From Solimonas fluminis (lineage in GTDB: Bacteria > Pseudomonadota > Gammaproteobacteria > Nevskiales > Nevskiaceae): a DNA stretch of 64,000 nt. The notes beneath the pieces are model-generated. The model ran no database searches, had not been told where the DNA came from, and was given only the letters and a program-made list of their open reading frames with translations. The DNA is taken from positions 186,001-250,000 of the forward strand of contig NZ_PSNW01000006.1 in assembly GCF_002930645.1 (NCBI RefSeq), written 5' to 3'. A program made the position numbers and the translations under genes. Below, piece by piece: positions 62,624-64,000 of the stretch (its first letter is position 1; each line of letters opens with the position of its first letter).

Positions 62624-63541
62624 ATGGCCGGCAGCAGCCTTCTAGCCCTGATCGACGACATCGCCACCATCCTCGACGACGTGTCGGTGATGACCAAGGT
62701 GGCCGCCAAGAAGACCGCCGGGGTGCTCGGCGACGACCTGGCGCTGAATGCGCAGCAGGTCACCGGCGTGAAGGCCGACCGCGAGCTGCCGGTAGTCTGG
62801 GCGGTGGCCAAGGGCTCGGCGGTGAACAAGCTGATCCTGGTGCCGGCCGCGCTGGCGATCAGCGCGCTGGCCAACTGGGCCATCATGCCGCTGCTGATGC
62901 TCGGCGGTGCCTTCCTCTGCTTCGAGGGCTTCGAGAAGCTGGCGCACAAGTTCCTCCACAGCAAGGAAGAGGACCGGCAGCACCACAAGGAACTGGTGGA
63001 AGCCGTGGCCGATCCGGCGGTGGACATCGTGGCCTTCGAGAAGGAGAAGGTGAAGGGCGCCGTGCGCACCGACTTCATCCTGTCGGCGGAAATCATCGTG
63101 ATCTCCCTGGGCACCGTGGCGACCGCCGCCTTCAGCAAGCAGGTCACCGTGCTGGTGCTGATCTCGGTCCTGATGACGGTGGGCGTCTACGGCCTGGTCG
63201 CCGGCATCGTCAAGCTCGACGACGCCGGCCTGTACCTGAGCCAGCGTGCCAATGCCGGCGCCAAGGCCCTGGGCCGCGGCCTGCTGGCGCTGGCTCCCAA
63301 GCTGATGAAGTTCCTCTCCGTCGTCGGTACGGCGGCGATGTTCATGGTCGGCGGCGGCATCGTCGTGCACGGCGTCCCGGCCCTGCATCACGCCATCGAG
63401 CACCTCGGCCACGGCGTTCCCGGGGTGCCGACGCTGCTGAACCTGCTGGCGGGCGTGGTGATCGGCGGCGTGGTGCTGCTGGGCGTCAACGCCGTGAAGG
63501 GCGTCGTCGGTCGCGTGCGCGGCAAATCCGCGCAGGCCTGA
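62624..63541 (+). CDS. DUF808 family membrane protein (YedI-like)
   Basis: A 305-residue inner-membrane protein. The family start [49 protein letters not shown] is complete. [51 protein letters not shown] near residues 115-165 and the final [25 protein letters not shown] match DUF808/YedI. Six or so helices. The function is unknown. It starts 60 bp after rlmA and converges 2 bp from the next gene. Confidence 0.92.
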   Translation: MAGSSLLALIDDIATILDDVSVMTKVAAKKTAGVLGDDLALNAQQVTGVKADRELPVVWAVAKGSAVNKLILVPAALAISALANWAIMPLLMLGGAFLCFEGFEKLAHKFLHSKEEDRQHHKELVEAVADPAVDIVAFEKEKVKGAVRTDFILSAEIIVISLGTVATAAFSKQVTVLVLISVLMTVGVYGLVAGIVKLDDAGLYLSQRANAGAKALGRGLLALAPKLMKFLSVVGTAAMFMVGGGIVVHGVPALHHAIEHLGHGVPGVPTLLNLLAGVVIGGVVLLGVNAVKGVVGRVRGKSAQA

Positions 63542-63543
63542 GC

Positions 63544-64000
63544 TCACCAGGGGCCGCCGAGCTCGTAGCGGCAGAGTTCCGCCGGCCGCGAGGCGTCGTC
63601 GGCATCGGTGATCAGCCAGCCGCCGTGCCAATCGTCCAGCGCGGCGATGCCTTCCACCTTGCGCAGGCTCAGTTCCCCGGAGGGGTCCTGCAGCGGTGCC
63701 CAGCGCGCGCCATCGGCATCGATGATGCCCAGCGCTGCGCCGCTGATCGGGCCGTCCGCCACCGCGTCGTTGGTGTGTTCCGCTGCGGCCAGGTAAAGGA
63801 TGCATCCCCCTTCGATCAGCGCGGCGTCCGTGAGATGCAGCCTCACGCCGCCGATCTCGCCCAGGTCCAGCCGGCGCAGTTCCAGCAGCTTCGGCGCTGC
63901 GCCCGCGAGCACGGTTGCCGGCAGATCCAGCCAGGCATCGGACTCGGCGGCCGTGCCACGGTGAAACAGCCGCAGGCGATCCCCGATGTAAAGCGCGCCC
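63544..64000 (-). CDS. Protein of unknown family, C-terminal part (runs off window)
   Basis: The open frame on the minus strand continues past 63912 to the window edge, giving at least 151 residues. Visible segments are GALYIGDRLRLFHRG, LYLAAAEHTNDAVADGPISGAALGIID and KVEGIAALDDWHGGWLITDADD, the last resembling beta-propeller or phytase-like esterase repeats. I do not recognise the family. The protein ends CRYELGGPW. The 5' part lies outside the window. Confidence 0.6.
   Translation of the reverse strand, partial: GALYIGDRLRLFHRGTAAESDAWLDLPATVLAGAAPKLLELRRLDLGEIGGVRLHLTDAALIEGGCILYLAAAEHTNDAVADGPISGAALGIIDADGARWAPLQDPSGELSLRKVEGIAALDDWHGGWLITDADDASRPAELCRYELGGPW

Overview
This is a gene-dense, high-GC chromosomal window, with hand-counted 60-base lines around 70% G+C in most places. 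The gene content points to a gammaproteobacterium: a nuoA start, fpr, glnE, ilvE, hldE/gmhB, WaaC-type GT9 transferases, RlmA, a Fur box and ChrB/ChrA. The mix of P450, thiolase, amidases, an N-acyl-D-amino-acid deacylase and a PHB-depolymerase-like esterase would suit the Nevskiales/Solimonadaceae or a relative. That taxon is inference only. I saw no rRNA, tRNA, CRISPR array, transposase or integrase.

Layout. 1-5374: partial nuoA, fpr, a YnfA-like membrane protein, a Tat-exported PhoD phosphatase and a DUF1631 protein. 5385-15408: a methyltransferase, then a metal-resistance block. In it a CzcCBA-type efflux system, with a CzcI-like first gene and a DUF3703 last gene, lies directly downstream of chromate transporter chrA. 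chrA diverges from its regulator chrB across a 16-bp-arm operator. 15460-23771: thiolase, EipA-like DUF1134 lipoprotein, Bax-inhibitor-1-like protein, DUF486 protein, then the heptose operon hldE-gmhB-AGE epimerase. A TauE exporter and a DUF2061 gene diverge around a Fur box.

23874-40603: amidase and glnE, then an 11-kb cell-surface glycan locus, then ilvE. In Pseudomonas aeruginosa glnE and ilvE are neighbours and the waa LPS core genes follow ilvE. Here a large set of sugar-phosphate and glycosyl-transfer genes sits between glnE and ilvE: two LicD-like proteins, two CTP-transfer enzymes of the TagD type, a CDP-glycerol transferase-like protein, two paralogous GT-B proteins carrying the D/E-D-G and HP motifs of bacterial sialyltransferases, a GT-A/FkbM fusion, a GT4 and two GT9 enzymes. 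Together they look like a pathway that adds phospho-polyol or acidic sugar groups to LPS or capsule.

40750-55854: mixed metabolic and envelope genes. These include a CMD/HxlR regulatory pair, N-acyl-D-amino-acid deacylase, HDOD protein, esterase, amidase, DUF3592, DUF1415, RIO-type kinase, a large M50 membrane protease with an unusual C-terminal tail, M19 dipeptidase and cytochrome P450.

55855-57948: a compact AT-richer island (sampled lines 38-55% G+C) with only two genes in a tight operon, a ParA-type ATPase followed by a SIR2-domain protein. It looks like a horizontally acquired two-component anti-phage or anti-plasmid system and is the best candidate for an undescribed system here. 57949-64000: NAD-dependent epimerase and SnoaL-like protein (probably former neighbours of the P450), lipoprotein, FAD-dependent oxidoreductase, RlmA, DUF808 membrane protein and a partial gene running off the edge.
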